64,000 bases of DNA from Bacteroides sp. AN502(2024) (GTDB taxonomy: Bacteria; Bacteroidota; Bacteroidia; Bacteroidales; Bacteroidaceae). The stretch spans positions 2,418,001 to 2,482,000 of the forward strand of contig NZ_JBGFSP010000003.1 in assembly GCF_041227145.1 (NCBI RefSeq), given 5' to 3'. This document shows, one piece after another, positions 47,680 through 57,553 of this stretch. Under the pieces are notes generated by a model that worked only from the letters and a program-made list of their open reading frames with translations, searched no databases and had not been told where the DNA came from. Numbering within the stretch: the first letter of the stretch is position 1; every line of letters begins with the position of its first letter. A program made the translations under genes and the position numbers.

Positions 47680-50600
47680 TTAAAAGTTAACATTTATACC
47701 AAATGTGAATGTTTTCTGCCATGGGTATACTTTTAAATCACCTCCTCGACGGGCTTGTTCCGGGTCGATGTAGTCTGTCTTGATCCCCGACCAGTAAGCA
47801 AGATTCTCTCCTGAGAAGTAGACTCTTAGCAAGTCGATACCTATTTTTTGTGTCCATTGTTTGGGCAGAGAGTAACCGATGGTCAGGTTTTTCAGACGAC
47901 AGTAACCGATGTTTTGCAGGTAACGGTCATTAGCTGCTGTTAACTCACGGTTTTGGTTGCTCAGATTATCGAAAGCCACGTATGCACGGGGACGAGGGAA
48001 ATATGCATCCGGATTGTCTTCTGACCAACATTGTTCCAGAAAATTTTTTGGCAAGAACGTTGCATACGGGCGGTTGAAAGGGCCCCAAAAGAGTTCGGCT
48101 TCGCTGGCAGGATACCAATCCATACGCCCGATGCCTTGGAAGAAGATGCTAAAGTCGAAGCCACACCATTGGAATGCCATGTTGGCTCCATATTGATAAC
48201 GAGGCTCGGAGTTGCCGATGATGCGGCGGTCGCCGGGATCGTCCACGGTGTCTTCTCCGGTAGAAATAATGTCGTCGCCATCGAGGTCGGCAAAACGCAA
48301 GTCACCTGCATGAAGTCCTTTCAGTGAGCCGGATGAACTATTGATGATGTCGTTGACTCTGCGTTGGTCTACTTTATAGTTGGCTGCTTCCTCGTCTGTG
48401 GCAAACATTCCGTCGATGTGGTATCCCCAGATTTCACCGATACGCATTCCTTCGTAATACTTTTTGGCAAAAGCTTTTTCTGGATTGTTGAACTTGGTGA
48501 TTTTGCTGATGTAGTCGTTGAAAGTTAGGTTGATCTGATAAGCGAAGGGCTTTCCTGCCAGCTTGAACATGTCTTGCCAGCCCAATGACAATTCGTATCC
48601 TTTGGTCTGCATGTCGGCACTGTTCATTTTGGGGGAGCTGGTGCCGTATACGGCAGGTAGGGAGATGCCTGCTGTCAACATATCTTTGGTGTTACGGATA
48701 TAGTATTCGCCTGTAAAGTTGAGTCGGTTGTTGAGGAAGCTGGCATCCAGACCGAGATTGTGATGTTCTACCACTTCCCAAGTCAAATTGCCTGATACCG
48801 GTGCCGAGATAGAGGCGGATGATGGTAATTTCCCACCGAACAGATAAGACTGCGTATTGATGTTGACGGTGCGGATGTAGTCGTAATATCCCACTTGTTG
48901 ATTGCCGAGGTTACCATAAGAGTATCTGAATTTCAGATTGCTCAGCCATGATTTGGTGGGAGCCATAAATGATTCTTCCGAGAGTCTCCATCCCACTGAA
49001 GCCGATGGAAAGAATCCCCAACGGTCTTTTGAACTGAAACGTGAACTTCCATCGTAGCGTCCGCTAAGTTCCAGCAGGTATTTTCCGGCATAGTCGTAGT
49101 TGATACGTCCGAAATAACCTGCCAAGGCATATTCGTTTTGTCCGCCTTTTACTTCCATGCGGCGTTCTCCTTCGCTGTCTTCTCCTATGAGGTTGAAGTC
49201 ATTCAGTGTTTCTGACATCAGGTTGTAGCCGTAAGAGCTGGTGTATTTCATATATTTAGTTTCGTAGTTGAATCCGGCTGTCACTTTGTAATTATGCTTT
49301 TGCAGGAAGCTGCCACTGTAAGTAGCATACAAGTTGGTAGCCAGATAATGTTCATAGTCCGTTTCTTCTTTCAAGCGGTTTTCCATATACAACGAAGGTT
49401 CATCAAGAATTTCCACCTCACCGGGATATTGTGAATATTCGGTAGGGACATAGCGGTTCATGATACGTCTATTATTAACGTTGTAAGTGAAGTTCCCTTT
49501 CAGTTCCAGTCCTTTGATGGGGGTAATAGTCAATTCGGTGGTGGTGCTGAAGTCGTCCGTGCGGTCGCCGCTTGTATGCTTGCCTTTGTCGCGTAGAGCA
49601 AGCAGACCGTTCATGACCCGATAACCGTTGAATGCATGGGATACGATGCTGGTCCCATCCGGATTCTGTGTCGGGAAGCAGGCAAGGCCATGTGTTTGGC
49701 TGGTATCGAAATACCAGTTGCTTCCTCCACCGTTCGGGAAGGTATATTTGGAATGAAAGAAAGCTGTATTGTTGCTGATATTTACATAATCATTTACATC
49801 AAATGATATTTTGGAACGAAAATTCGTCTTATTGAATTTGTCCGTATTCTTTTTAATCATACCTTCTTCCTGATTATAGCCGCCGGACAAGAAGTATTTC
49901 ATTTTTTTAGTGCCACCGGAGATAGAAATATCGTGGTTCATTAACGGTTTGTTCTCTTGGAAGAGATGATGCCAAAAATCCGTGTTGGCATAATAATGAT
50001 AAGTGGGGCGTCCGTTACGGTTTTTCACTACTGTCCATGGGCGGGATGGATCTTCGGTCTTGTCGTTTCTTCTCAACCACAGTTCCAGCATGTCATCTTC
50101 TGTGTAGTTCATATAGTTTACCCCTGTGTAAGCATTCCAAAATACATTGGCTGTCAATACTGAGTAGTAACCCCGTGTTTCATAATCAACCGATACTGTG
50201 GGCTTTGTCCATCCGAAACGTCCGTTATAGGATACTCTGACCTTGCCTTCATCTCCATCTTTGGTAGTAACTAAAACGACACCGAACGAAGCACGTGCGC
50301 CGTAGATGGCAGCCGAAGAAGCATCTTTGATGATAGAGATGGATTCGATGTCGGCTGGGTTCACACGATACAAGTCTCCTTCCACTCCGTCAATCAGCAC
50401 TAATGGACTACCGCCATTGATGGAGTTGGTACCACGAATGTTGATGCTGGCACCATTGCCCGGATTACCGGAAGAGGTTGTGATATTTAGCCCCGGCACT
50501 TTGCCTTGCAACATGTGTGTGGCGGTGGATGCCGGACGGTCAATCAGATCTTTGCTGGAAACGGTAGATATGGCACCGGTCAGATTGACACGCTTCTGTG

Positions 50601-51192
50601 TGCCATATCCAACAACAACAACCTCTTCGAGCGTTTTGCTGTCTTCTGTCAGGGTGATATTCAAGAACGATTTTCCTGTTACAGAAATCGTCTTGGTGAT
50701 CATTCCGACGTATGAAACGTTCAGATGAGCACCAGGGTGCACTTTGATGGAGAATTTCCCGTCAATGTCGGAAATCACTCCGTTGTTGGTGCCTTCTTCT
50801 TTGACGGTGGCTCCGATGATAGGCTCACCGTTTAGGTCGGTGATTGCCCCTTCTACGGTTTTTATAGATGATTTTTGCGGAGTGTTTCCCTTTTTTACGG
50901 TCAGCACGATATTGTTTCCGTTTAGGCTATAAGAAACCTGTGTACCTGCAAATAAGGTATTCAGTACTTGTGAAACCGGCTTGTTGTTTACTTTTAACGT
51001 AACTTTGCGCTTTACGTCGATTTGCGCTTTGTCATAGACGAACAGATATTTCGTCTGTTTCTCAATCTTGGAAAGGATTGTTTGAATGGAACTTTGTTCT
51101 TCATGAAGCGTAACTGTCTTATTTTGTGCAAAAACAGTCATATTTAATATAAAAAACATTATTCCACACAAGAGAGTTATTTTTTTATTCAT
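47680..51192 (-). CDS. SusC-like TonB-dependent transporter with STN domain
   Basis: 1170 aa. Signal peptide, then an STN (secretin/TonB N-terminal) domain at about 28-110 (LSKIEKQTKYLFVYDKAQID). Next come CarboxypepD_reg (VEGAITDLNGEPIIGATVKE, about 112-195), plug (VVVVGYGTQKRVNLTGAIS; SIIKDASSAAIYGARASFGV) and barrel. The STN domain contacts a FecR-type anti-sigma factor, so transport status is relayed to the ECF sigma encoded upstream. This differs from the HTCS-linked SusC at 24874, which has no STN domain. Confidence 0.96.
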   Translation of the reverse strand: MNKKITLLCGIMFFILNMTVFAQNKTVTLHEEQSSIQTILSKIEKQTKYLFVYDKAQIDVKRKVTLKVNNKPVSQVLNTLFAGTQVSYSLNGNNIVLTVKKGNTPQKSSIKTVEGAITDLNGEPIIGATVKEEGTNNGVISDIDGKFSIKVHPGAHLNVSYVGMITKTISVTGKSFLNITLTEDSKTLEEVVVVGYGTQKRVNLTGAISTVSSKDLIDRPASTATHMLQGKVPGLNITTSSGNPGNGASINIRGTNSINGGSPLVLIDGVEGDLYRVNPADIESISIIKDASSAAIYGARASFGVVLVTTKDGDEGKVRVSYNGRFGWTKPTVSVDYETRGYYSVLTANVFWNAYTGVNYMNYTEDDMLELWLRRNDKTEDPSRPWTVVKNRNGRPTYHYYANTDFWHHLFQENKPLMNHDISISGGTKKMKYFLSGGYNQEEGMIKKNTDKFNKTNFRSKISFDVNDYVNISNNTAFFHSKYTFPNGGGSNWYFDTSQTHGLACFPTQNPDGTSIVSHAFNGYRVMNGLLALRDKGKHTSGDRTDDFSTTTELTITPIKGLELKGNFTYNVNNRRIMNRYVPTEYSQYPGEVEILDEPSLYMENRLKEETDYEHYLATNLYATYSGSFLQKHNYKVTAGFNYETKYMKYTSSYGYNLMSETLNDFNLIGEDSEGERRMEVKGGQNEYALAGYFGRINYDYAGKYLLELSGRYDGSSRFSSKDRWGFFPSASVGWRLSEESFMAPTKSWLSNLKFRYSYGNLGNQQVGYYDYIRTVNINTQSYLFGGKLPSSASISAPVSGNLTWEVVEHHNLGLDASFLNNRLNFTGEYYIRNTKDMLTAGISLPAVYGTSSPKMNSADMQTKGYELSLGWQDMFKLAGKPFAYQINLTFNDYISKITKFNNPEKAFAKKYYEGMRIGEIWGYHIDGMFATDEEAANYKVDQRRVNDIINSSSGSLKGLHAGDLRFADLDGDDIISTGEDTVDDPGDRRIIGNSEPRYQYGANMAFQWCGFDFSIFFQGIGRMDWYPASEAELFWGPFNRPYATFLPKNFLEQCWSEDNPDAYFPRPRAYVAFDNLSNQNRELTAANDRYLQNIGYCRLKNLTIGYSLPKQWTQKIGIDLLRVYFSGENLAYWSGIKTDYIDPEQARRGGDLKVYPWQKTFTFGINVNF

Positions 51193-51370
51193 AACTTTGT
51201 ATGTTTAAATAAGTTGTGTAATATAATGAGTTCATTCTCCGTTGGGTAACGAGGAAAGTATGCACGACTTCTACGGTCGGATGGTGTTGGAGCGCTTCCG
51301 GCCGTTTTGAGTTAAATAAACGGGATCTTTGTTTTTCATAATGGATAGGGTTAACATAAGAATTAATGAA

Positions 51371-52315
51371 TTATCGGATGATGACTGTCTGTTCGTCATT
51401 GCTCCATTCGTATTCAAACCGGTGGATTTGTTGTAGGATTTCCAGAATATGTTTTAAACCGTCCTCCTGCCGGAATTTGCAGGTACATTTATAGTGTAGT
51501 ATTTGGGGGTTGCGGACGTCAAAGTCCACCTTATAATATTCTTTCATTTGCCGGAAAATGGAGCCATAGTCCGTGTCTTCGAAATAATAAATACCTTCAA
51601 TCCATAACAACGATTCTGCTTTGTCGAAGGGGGCTTTTATCAATCGTCCGTCGTCGGATATCTTCGCTTCTTCATCGGGGGAGAGACAGAGAGAGGTGTC
51701 GTTTTGCCTGTCACTCACGTTGACCGCTCCTTCATACAGTTTGACGGAAAAATCTTTCCGGTCTTTGTAGGCAAATATGCTGAACTTTGTTCCTAACACC
51801 TGCACTTCATGAGAGCCTGTCTGCACCACAAACGGAAGGTGCTTGTCCGGTGCCACTTCAAAATAAGCCTCACCATTCAGGCAGACGCGGCGTAATTTTT
51901 CCCCTTTTTGGCTTTCTATGTGCAAGGTCGTATTGGAGTTGAGCCATATTCTCGTCCCATCGTTCAAGGTGATTTCCGTACGTTGTCCTACAGGGACGTG
52001 GATGTCTCGTGTCGCTAATAATGTTGCATGCTCTTCGGAGAAATGCTGTGTGTACAGCCATGTTCCGCCTGCAAAAAGGCAGATAAACGCTACAGTTGCT
52101 GCTATTTGCATCCATCTTCTCCGGTTGGCGGACTGTGACGAATGTATAGATAGAGGTATATTCTCTTCGTTGCATAAGGTTGCATCAAAAATTCGGCGCA
52201 GATATTTGTATTCTTCCAAATGCACCGGATCTTCTTCCAGCCATTGAAGCATCTCGATACGTTCTTCTGCAGAGGTTTCTCCCCGCAAGTATTTAAGAAT
52301 TGCACTTCGTTTCAT
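51371..52315 (-). CDS. FecR-type anti-sigma factor
   Basis: 314 aa. Cytoplasmic N-terminal sigma-binding region (1-65), one transmembrane helix near WMQIAATVAFICLFAG (about 69-88), periplasmic FecR domain (VPVGQRTEITLNDGTRIWLN; LNGEAYFEVA, about 105-205), and a C-terminal DUF4974 domain (about 245-314) that docks on the STN domain. Located between the sigma gene and SusC, the standard order. The 178-nt gap to SusC holds no promoter I could recognise. Confidence 0.94.
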   Translation of the reverse strand: MKRSAILKYLRGETSAEERIEMLQWLEEDPVHLEEYKYLRRIFDATLCNEENIPLSIHSSQSANRRRWMQIAATVAFICLFAGGTWLYTQHFSEEHATLLATRDIHVPVGQRTEITLNDGTRIWLNSNTTLHIESQKGEKLRRVCLNGEAYFEVAPDKHLPFVVQTGSHEVQVLGTKFSIFAYKDRKDFSVKLYEGAVNVSDRQNDTSLCLSPDEEAKISDDGRLIKAPFDKAESLLWIEGIYYFEDTDYGSIFRQMKEYYKVDFDVRNPQILHYKCTCKFRQEDGLKHILEILQQIHRFEYEWSNDEQTVIIR

Positions 52316-52463
52316 TGCATTATTTTTTGCTGTTTTATATAATAGTTGCTTGAAAAAACAATAACCCTAGTGGAATAATGATTTTTTTTCAAAAAAGATT
52401 AAGAAGAAAAAGTAATGAATATACATACTTCTGCAGGGGAGAGTGGGGAGGTATGAGCAGGGG

Positions 52464-53012
52464 CTAAAGCAGTATGTCCAAGAAAGGATAGAAATCTTTG
52501 AGGTCTGTCCGTAGTTTTTTCAAGGCTTTCGTAATATGGTATTCCACTCCTTTTACCCCAATGCCCAGTTCCCGGGCAATCTCTTCATTGGTTTTATGTT
52601 CGAAACGGCTGAGTATGAAGATAGTTTGGGTTTGGCTGTGCATTGTTTTCAGTGATTCTTTTAAGATACTCTGCACGTCCATGCTGTATAGTTTTTGGGG
52701 ATTACATTCTTCCAAAGTAGATATGCGCATTTGCAATTCGCGCATGCTGTCTTCTTCGAGGGTGGAGCGGATTTTGAGTTTGAGGGCTTCCCTGCGGAAA
52801 TATTGTAGTATTTTATTGCGGATAGTGCCTATCAGAAAGGGTAATGTCGCACCTATTTCTTCCGCATTGCAGAGTTTTTCCCATAACACAATCATAGCTT
52901 CGGCAACGGCGTCTTCGGCTTGTACCATGTCATGAGTATATGACCGGGCGAACACTAAACACTTTCGGTAATATAGCTTATATGCTTCGTTAAATATTTG
53001 TTCTTCGCTCAT
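52464..53012 (-). CDS. ECF RNA polymerase sigma factor
   Basis: 182 aa. Region 2 with YKLYYRKCLVFARSYTHD and AEDAVAEAMIVLWEKL; region 4 with ILSRFEHKTNEEIARELGIGVKGVEYHITKALKKLR, a clear helix-turn-helix. Bacteroides ECF group partnered with FecR and SusC. First gene of the minus-strand locus. It has a -7-like element, TATCTTTG, at 53072-53065 on the minus strand. Confidence 0.94.
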   Translation of the reverse strand: MSEEQIFNEAYKLYYRKCLVFARSYTHDMVQAEDAVAEAMIVLWEKLCNAEEIGATLPFLIGTIRNKILQYFRREALKLKIRSTLEEDSMRELQMRISTLEECNPQKLYSMDVQSILKESLKTMHSQTQTIFILSRFEHKTNEEIARELGIGVKGVEYHITKALKKLRTDLKDFYPFLDILL

Positions 53013-53249
53013 GTTACAATTTTATGTTTCTCTGTACAAAATAAAGGATTAATGGAATAATTTCCAAAGATATTATCCGTAAAATAATGACATGAAAGAA
53101 TATTTATACGATAAACATTGATTGCTAATTCAATTGTGTTTGGTGGGTTCAAACTGGGATTTTTATTCATACACCTGTAGTTTCTCATCATGTGGAAACT
53201 ACAGGTATAAATAATGGAATGGCGAAGAACCGGGGAGCATTAGAGAACC
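53013..53249 (-). other. Intergenic: sigma promoter and GH36-side hairpin
   Basis: Contains TATCTTTG (minus, 53072-53065) upstream of the sigma gene. It also holds a perfect 12-bp inverted repeat ACCTGTAGTTTC / GAAACTACAGGT (53173-53184, 53195-53206, 10-nt loop) about 45 nt past the GH36 stop, likely the 3' hairpin of the GH2-GH36 transcript. No coding content seen. Confidence 0.6.
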
Positions 53250-55469
53250 CTATATATTGCTTCTGCTATCTTCTTCCAGATAAAGCACGCGGCTGGCATA
53301 TTCGTTTTGTTTCGAAGGTTCCACTCTGTGGGTAGCGGGAATTTCCAGTCCGTTGTCATTCAGATATGCACCGCTGAAACTTTTACCTTCAAATTTTAAA
53401 GGTTCGGTGTCAATGCGGTTCAGCTCATGCACCTTATAATATTTGTCCGGAGCAAGTCCTGCCATCTTCACCCGTGGCAAGTGCTGGTTGCAGAAATGTT
53501 CTGTTTTCCACCAGTAGAATACGGCTTTGTCTTTTTCCGGCGATACATACATCAGCGAAGCTGCGCCCTGTTTGTCATACGGAGAAAGTAAACGGTAAAT
53601 ATCTCCGAACTGTACGACGGGACGTATCGTCTTGTATTCGGCAATGGCGTTTCTGCACAATGCCTTTTCCTCTTCCGTCATATTCTTGGGCTGTATTTCC
53701 ATACCTAAGCGTCCGCTCATGGCTACATCAATACGGAACTTCAGCGGGACGGAACGCGATGTCTGATGGTTGGGGCTTGCACTGATATGCGCCCCCATGC
53801 CGATGGCGGGGAAGAAATAGGAAGTGCCCCACTGGATGTAGATACGCTGCAGTGCATCCGTATTGTCGCTTGTCCAGAATTCGTCGAAGTAGGGCAGTAC
53901 GCCGTAGTTGACACGTCCGCCGCCGCTGGCGCAAGCTTGTATCGTCAGTTGCGGATGGTTGGTGCGGATGCGTCGGCACACATTCTCAAAGCCCCGGTGG
54001 TATTCGATGTTCAGGTGGCTTTGGTTGTCTTTGGTCAGGTATTGCGAACCTTGGGTGATGATGGACATGTTGGCGTCCCACTTGATATAGTCAATGTCGG
54101 GATAGGAGTTCATCAGTCCGTCCACTGTCTGTACGATAAAATCCTGCACTTGCGGGTTGGAAAGGTCGAGCACGACTTGTGTGCCGCCGCGGGCGCATAC
54201 CACTTCCCGCTCGGGTGCCTTGATAATCCATTCGGGGTGCTTTTCGTACAGTTCGCTTTGGGTATTAGCCATTTCCGGTTCCAGCCAGATGCCGAACCGT
54301 ATGCCGTGTTTCCGGGCGTTGTCAAGTAATGACTGCAGTCCACCGGGGAGTTTGGTCTTGTCTACGGTCCAGTCACCCAAGGCATAAGAGTCGTTCTTGC
54401 GCGGATATTTGTCGCCGAACCAACCGTCGTCCATTACGAACAATTCGCCTCCCATGGCAGCGATGTCACCCATCATCTGGTCCATCCCCTGTTCGTTGAT
54501 GTCGAAATAGACGCCTTCCCAACTGTTCAGCAGAATTTTGCGGTAAGTGTTCCCGTTGGCGAGTTTATGCAGGCGTGCCCATTGATAGAATTTCCGGCTG
54601 CATCCGCTCATCCCTTCATCGCTGTAGGTCAGTGCCAATGCGGGGGTGCGGAACACTTCTTCTTTTTTCAGGTTGTACCAGGAGTTTTCTTCGTTGATGC
54701 CGGCGAGGAAATGGTGCCAGTCGTCTTCTTGCGTGTCAATACGCAGTTTGTAGTTACCGCTGTAGCAAAGTGCTGCACCGATGACACGTCCCGTGTTCTC
54801 CTGCGGTTTGCCGTCGAGTGAGAACATCACTTCTGCGTGTGCCGATTGGGAGTTGCGTACCCCGTCCGTGTTTTTGATGACTTTCATGCCCTGTTGCAAC
54901 GCTTCCTGACAGAGTTGTCCTTCGTTTGCCCAGGCACCGGAAAGATGTGCCAGCCAGACATTGCCACGGCGGACAGGCAGGTAGGCGGAAGCGAACTGCT
55001 GAAGTTGGACAGGCTTCTTCTCTTCGTGACGGATTTCAGTCCATGTCTCGATGACATCCGCATCCTGCCATGCTTTGTAGCAGATGTTGACGAAGAAAGG
55101 ATACACTTTATCTTTCAGTTCTATTACCGTCAAAGTGGCGTTTTCTTCTGTAAGGCGTGTCTCTTTTACGCCTATGACTGCCATTTGAAGTGTCAGGTTA
55201 CCGTCGGCATGGCGGACGGACAATGCCGTTTCGCATGGATACCCCATTCCGTAGACGGGATAAGCATTTCTCCCGCGTGTCGTTTCGCAAATGCTTCGGA
55301 TATCCGCATCGGAAGTGCGTAAACCGTAATACAGTAGTTCCGGTGTACCACCGTTCGGTACCGAGAGGAGCAACTGTGTATGGGGAGTGGATATGGTGAC
55401 ATTCTGTGCCGGCAGAAGTGTAGACAACAGCCAGGCGGAAATGAAGAAAAACAGATTTCTTTTGTTCAT
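53250..55469 (-). CDS. GH36 alpha-galactosidase
   Basis: 739 aa from ATG 55469, chosen for the signal peptide MNKRNLFFFISAWLLSTLLP. N-terminal GH36 beta-sandwich (about 25-290), TIM barrel with nucleophile Asp in YIKWDANMS (about 463) and acid/base Asp in WTSDNTDALQR (about 532), C-terminal beta-domain. Cleaves terminal alpha-galactose with retention. Periplasmic. It is the third predicted alpha-galactosidase family in the window. Co-transcribed with the GH2 gene upstream (gap under 40 nt) from the operator-bearing promoter. Confidence 0.94.
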   Translation of the reverse strand: MNKRNLFFFISAWLLSTLLPAQNVTISTPHTQLLLSVPNGGTPELLYYGLRTSDADIRSICETTRGRNAYPVYGMGYPCETALSVRHADGNLTLQMAVIGVKETRLTEENATLTVIELKDKVYPFFVNICYKAWQDADVIETWTEIRHEEKKPVQLQQFASAYLPVRRGNVWLAHLSGAWANEGQLCQEALQQGMKVIKNTDGVRNSQSAHAEVMFSLDGKPQENTGRVIGAALCYSGNYKLRIDTQEDDWHHFLAGINEENSWYNLKKEEVFRTPALALTYSDEGMSGCSRKFYQWARLHKLANGNTYRKILLNSWEGVYFDINEQGMDQMMGDIAAMGGELFVMDDGWFGDKYPRKNDSYALGDWTVDKTKLPGGLQSLLDNARKHGIRFGIWLEPEMANTQSELYEKHPEWIIKAPEREVVCARGGTQVVLDLSNPQVQDFIVQTVDGLMNSYPDIDYIKWDANMSIITQGSQYLTKDNQSHLNIEYHRGFENVCRRIRTNHPQLTIQACASGGGRVNYGVLPYFDEFWTSDNTDALQRIYIQWGTSYFFPAIGMGAHISASPNHQTSRSVPLKFRIDVAMSGRLGMEIQPKNMTEEEKALCRNAIAEYKTIRPVVQFGDIYRLLSPYDKQGAASLMYVSPEKDKAVFYWWKTEHFCNQHLPRVKMAGLAPDKYYKVHELNRIDTEPLKFEGKSFSGAYLNDNGLEIPATHRVEPSKQNEYASRVLYLEEDSRSNI

Positions 55470-55507
55470 AATTATCATAATAGTAAATTACATGTTTTTT
55501 ATGTTTA

Positions 55508-57373
55508 CTAATGGGAACTTTTTGTAGGAAGCGTATTATCCAGGCAATGGCAAACTTCACTGTTAACTTTCTGTAATGCATCCGCATTCATTTTCACTAC
55601 TTTGCGGTCGTAGGTCATCAGTCCGTTGATTTCCGATTCCACATCGGTAGTTTGGGTATATACGGCACCGCATAGTCCCAATGTAGACAGTTCTTTGAGG
55701 CGGTTGGCATATTTCAGATACTGTTCCGTAGCCTCTTCTTTACCTTTCAGGTCACCGTATCCCCAATTACGGTCTTCGTTCCACAGATGTCCTTTCAGTG
55801 CCATGCCGATTCCACCGAACTCACCGATTACATTCACACGGTCGGCATCGAAGAGGAACATGACAGGTTCCGGATAACTGTGCAGGTCGAGAATGTCCCC
55901 GCAAGGGAAATAATTGCCGCCACTGGCGGGATTCACCGGGCGTGTCGGGTCATATTTCTTGGTCCACTCGGCTATTTCTACAGGTTTGAATTGTCCCATC
56001 GCTTCGTTGAACGGTGTCCATACGCCGATGCAGGGGTAAGAATAGAGACAGTCCATCACCTCTTTCCATTCTTTCCGGTAGATAGCTTCCGATTCCGGAG
56101 TGCGTACCATCTCCGGACCATAGTAGAATTGCTTGTATTGCCAGTCTTGATTCTTGTCGCCGTTGGGCATATCCTGCCATACCATCATTCCCAGACGGTC
56201 ACAATGCGCATACCAACGTGCCGGTTCCACTTTCAGGTGCTTGCGTATCATGTTGAATCCGAGTTCTTTGGTCTTCTCGATGTCGTAGCACAAGGCTTCG
56301 TCCGTCGGTGCGGTATACAGCCCGTCAGGCCACCATCCTTGGTCGAGCGGTCCGAAGTGGAAGATGTCTTTATTGTTCAGTTGCAGGCGCATATAGCCTT
56401 TTTTATCTCTTCGTGTAGAGAACTTCCGCATGGCAGTGTAACTTTTCACTTTGTCCTGCAATTTGCCGTTGGCATAGAATGAGATTTCCAGGTCATAGAG
56501 CGAAGGAGAGTCGGGAGACCATAGCTTGCAATCTGTCGGCATCGGTATTTCTACGGAAGTATGGTTCAATGCACTGCCGGAGGCGATAATTTTGTTATTG
56601 TCAATGACTTTCACTTCTATCCGGTCGTTGGCTTTTGGATTGTTCACTGTTGTTTCCACCGTCAGTTTGCCACTGTCTATGTCGGGAGTCGTCCGGATGT
56701 TTTCTATGGCACGTTCGGGGACAGGTTCCAGCCATACGGTTTGCCAGATGCCGCTCACCGGTGTATACCATATATGTCCAGGGTTGCTTACCTGCTTGCC
56801 GCGTGCCTGTTTGCCTTTGTCCGTCGGGTCCCATACCCGCACCACTATTTCATTATCACCTTTTATCAGTGCTTGTGTGATGTCAAATGCAAAAGAAGTG
56901 AATCCGCCGCAGTGTTCACCGAGCTTGGTGCCGTTCACCCATACGGTGGTTTTCCAGTCTACTGCTCCGAAATTCAGCAACACCCGTTGTCCTTTCCAGC
57001 GGGAAGGCACGGAGAAAGTGCGCCGATACCATAACTCGTTATTTTCTCCCAATTCTTTTCCTACACCGGAAAGTGCGGATTCTACGGCAAAAGGTACCAG
57101 AATCTCACCGTCATACGTTGTCGGCATTGCTTTACCCGATGGAAGGATAGCATACTGCCAGAGTCCGTTCAGATTCATCCATTCCGCACGTTCCATCAAA
57201 GGACGCGGGTATTCGGGCAATACGTTATTTACGTCTACTTGTGCTGCCCATTCTGTAACAATTCTGTTACCGGCAGGTTTCCACTGGGCATAAGAATCGG
57301 TGCAACACACTAACATGATTAACACCTCATAGATGTACGAATACTTCGCCATCCCTTTCATTACCATTTCCAT
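55508..57373 (-). CDS. GH2-family glycoside hydrolase
   Basis: 621 aa from ATG 57373; further ATGs follow at 57367, 57361 and 57352, and a signal peptide fits any of them. GH2 N-terminal sugar-binding domain (about 50-215; WYRRTFSVP, VLLNFGAVDWKTTVWVNG), Ig-like domain (about 220-320), and a TIM barrel. The acid/base Glu is in FNEAMGQF (about 455) and the nucleophile Glu in VIGEFGG (about 517). It lacks the C-terminal domains of LacZ. Likely beta-galactosidase-like, but beta-glucuronidase, beta-mannosidase or arabinosidase specificity is possible for this short GH2 group. Confidence 0.88.
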   Translation of the reverse strand: MEMVMKGMAKYSYIYEVLIMLVCCTDSYAQWKPAGNRIVTEWAAQVDVNNVLPEYPRPLMERAEWMNLNGLWQYAILPSGKAMPTTYDGEILVPFAVESALSGVGKELGENNELWYRRTFSVPSRWKGQRVLLNFGAVDWKTTVWVNGTKLGEHCGGFTSFAFDITQALIKGDNEIVVRVWDPTDKGKQARGKQVSNPGHIWYTPVSGIWQTVWLEPVPERAIENIRTTPDIDSGKLTVETTVNNPKANDRIEVKVIDNNKIIASGSALNHTSVEIPMPTDCKLWSPDSPSLYDLEISFYANGKLQDKVKSYTAMRKFSTRRDKKGYMRLQLNNKDIFHFGPLDQGWWPDGLYTAPTDEALCYDIEKTKELGFNMIRKHLKVEPARWYAHCDRLGMMVWQDMPNGDKNQDWQYKQFYYGPEMVRTPESEAIYRKEWKEVMDCLYSYPCIGVWTPFNEAMGQFKPVEIAEWTKKYDPTRPVNPASGGNYFPCGDILDLHSYPEPVMFLFDADRVNVIGEFGGIGMALKGHLWNEDRNWGYGDLKGKEEATEQYLKYANRLKELSTLGLCGAVYTQTTDVESEINGLMTYDRKVVKMNADALQKVNSEVCHCLDNTLPTKSSH

Positions 57374-57421
57374 AAGGACCAATATTTTATGTATTTCTTA
57401 CATTGTTTTTTGTTCACTTTG

Positions 57422-57486
57422 CAAAAGTGTTAAATCTCTGGATGAATAAAGGCTAAAATTCTACCTATAAAGAATAAAATTCTATC
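57422..57486 (-). promoter_or_regulatory. GH2-GH36 promoter with two-repeat operator
   Basis: On the minus strand: distal GATAGAATTTTATTC (57486-57472), 6 nt, proximal GGTAGAATTTTAGCC (57465-57451), 21 nt, -7 CACTTTTG (57429-57422). Placed between divergent GH2 and GH43-like genes. The GH43-like gene has a possible TTCCTTTG -7 at 57515-57522, but the spacing rule is not met in that direction. Confidence 0.78.
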
Positions 57487-57553
57487 AGAATGTGGATAAT
57501 TGCTTTTTTTATACTTCCTTTGTAACAGTTTTTAGCCTTAAAGTTCATTTTTT

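Noticed and set aside
57523..57537. Additional operator half-site for the GH43-like gene
   Set aside because: Only the last eight bases plus one match the consensus (9 of 15), there is no partner 21 bp away, and it lies after the likely -7 element.
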